DNA from: a virus | Virus record (IMG/VR): IMGVR_UViG_3300029286_000288 | Location: 1-20,781 of that record | Length of the DNA stretch: 20,781 nt | Direction: 5' to 3' (one strand) | Shown: positions 20,744-20,781 of the stretch, one piece after another | Numbering within the stretch: position 1 is the stretch's first letter | Layout: every line of letters begins with the position of its first letter | Program-made: the position numbers and the translations under genes | The notes under the pieces: generated by a model | Seen by the model: the letters and a program-made list of their open reading frames with translations, nothing else | Told to the model about the DNA's origin: nothing | Database searches by the model: none

Positions 20744-20781
20744 GCCCCCGATAGCCGCATCCCGGATCAGCCTGTCTCAGC
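20673..20781. repeat. Inverted repeat ending exactly at the window edge
   Basis: GCTGAGACAGGCTCATCC (20673-20690) and GGATCAGCCTGTCTCAGC (20764-20781) are complementary at 17 of 18 positions, with a 73-bp spacer. The right arm stops at the last base of the window. Confidence 0.7.

Noticed and set aside
1-20781. tRNA or rRNA genes, toxin-antitoxin or defence genes
   Set aside because: None seen on either strand; every gene with a recognisable family fits a phage head or tail role, and the unrecognised small genes sit in the same transcription unit.

Overview
The window is one contiguous block of structural genes from a contractile-tailed (myovirus-type) phage or prophage. Every supportable gene is on the minus strand, so the genes read from right to left. 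No chromosomal housekeeping gene, tRNA, integrase, terminase, portal or lysis gene is visible. The DNA is G+C-rich. The gene junctions are crowded with short palindromic repeats of a kind I associate with dispersed repeats in chromosomes of free-living bacteria, for example Desulfobacterota-like metagenomic genomes. That lineage guess is weak and rests on repeat style only. The repeats do suggest the locus has lived in a bacterial chromosome rather than as a lean lytic phage.

Layout in transcription order, from high to low coordinates. (1) Head and connector: an HK97-fold major capsid protein at the right edge (about 20743-19913), then small proteins at 19730, 19380, 19138 and 18587 (connector and stopper candidates), a tail-completion protein (17989) and a tail-terminator candidate (17528). 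(2) Tail shaft: a small pre-sheath protein (16807), a large sheath (16454), a possible 57-aa ORF (14053), the tube (13889), a 77-aa protein (13349), a tail-assembly chaperone (13119) with a downstream partner ORF (12406) that may be joined by a -1 frameshift, and the tape measure (12212). (3) Baseplate: a CIS-tube/Afp7-like protein (10191), hub (9632), gp5/gpV-like spike (8475), a gp25-gp53 fusion wedge protein (7353), an 86-aa protein (6305), baseplate J/gp6-like (6052), a tail protein I-like protein (4380), and a DUF4815-like giant protein that is open for 1190 codons and runs off the left edge.

Gene junctions come in two classes. Either adjacent genes overlap or nearly touch (ATGA, TAATG, or an 11-nt gap at 12417-12407), or the gap is filled with palindromic repeats. 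Several repeat families are nested inside one another. In three cases the edge of a repeat supplies the stop codon of the upstream gene. In four small proteins repeat sequence is translated in frame as a linker or C-terminal tail. The large structural genes contain no repeats and no broken frames, so selection on the tail seems to have continued while the repeats accumulated.

The most interesting points are the repeat/ORF interplay, a candidate frameshift in the tail-assembly chaperone, a gp25-gp53 fusion, a hook-IN-like beta domain shared by the sheath and the DUF4815-like protein, and a fold-back inverted repeat exactly at the right end of the window that may be an assembly artefact cutting off the capsid gene.
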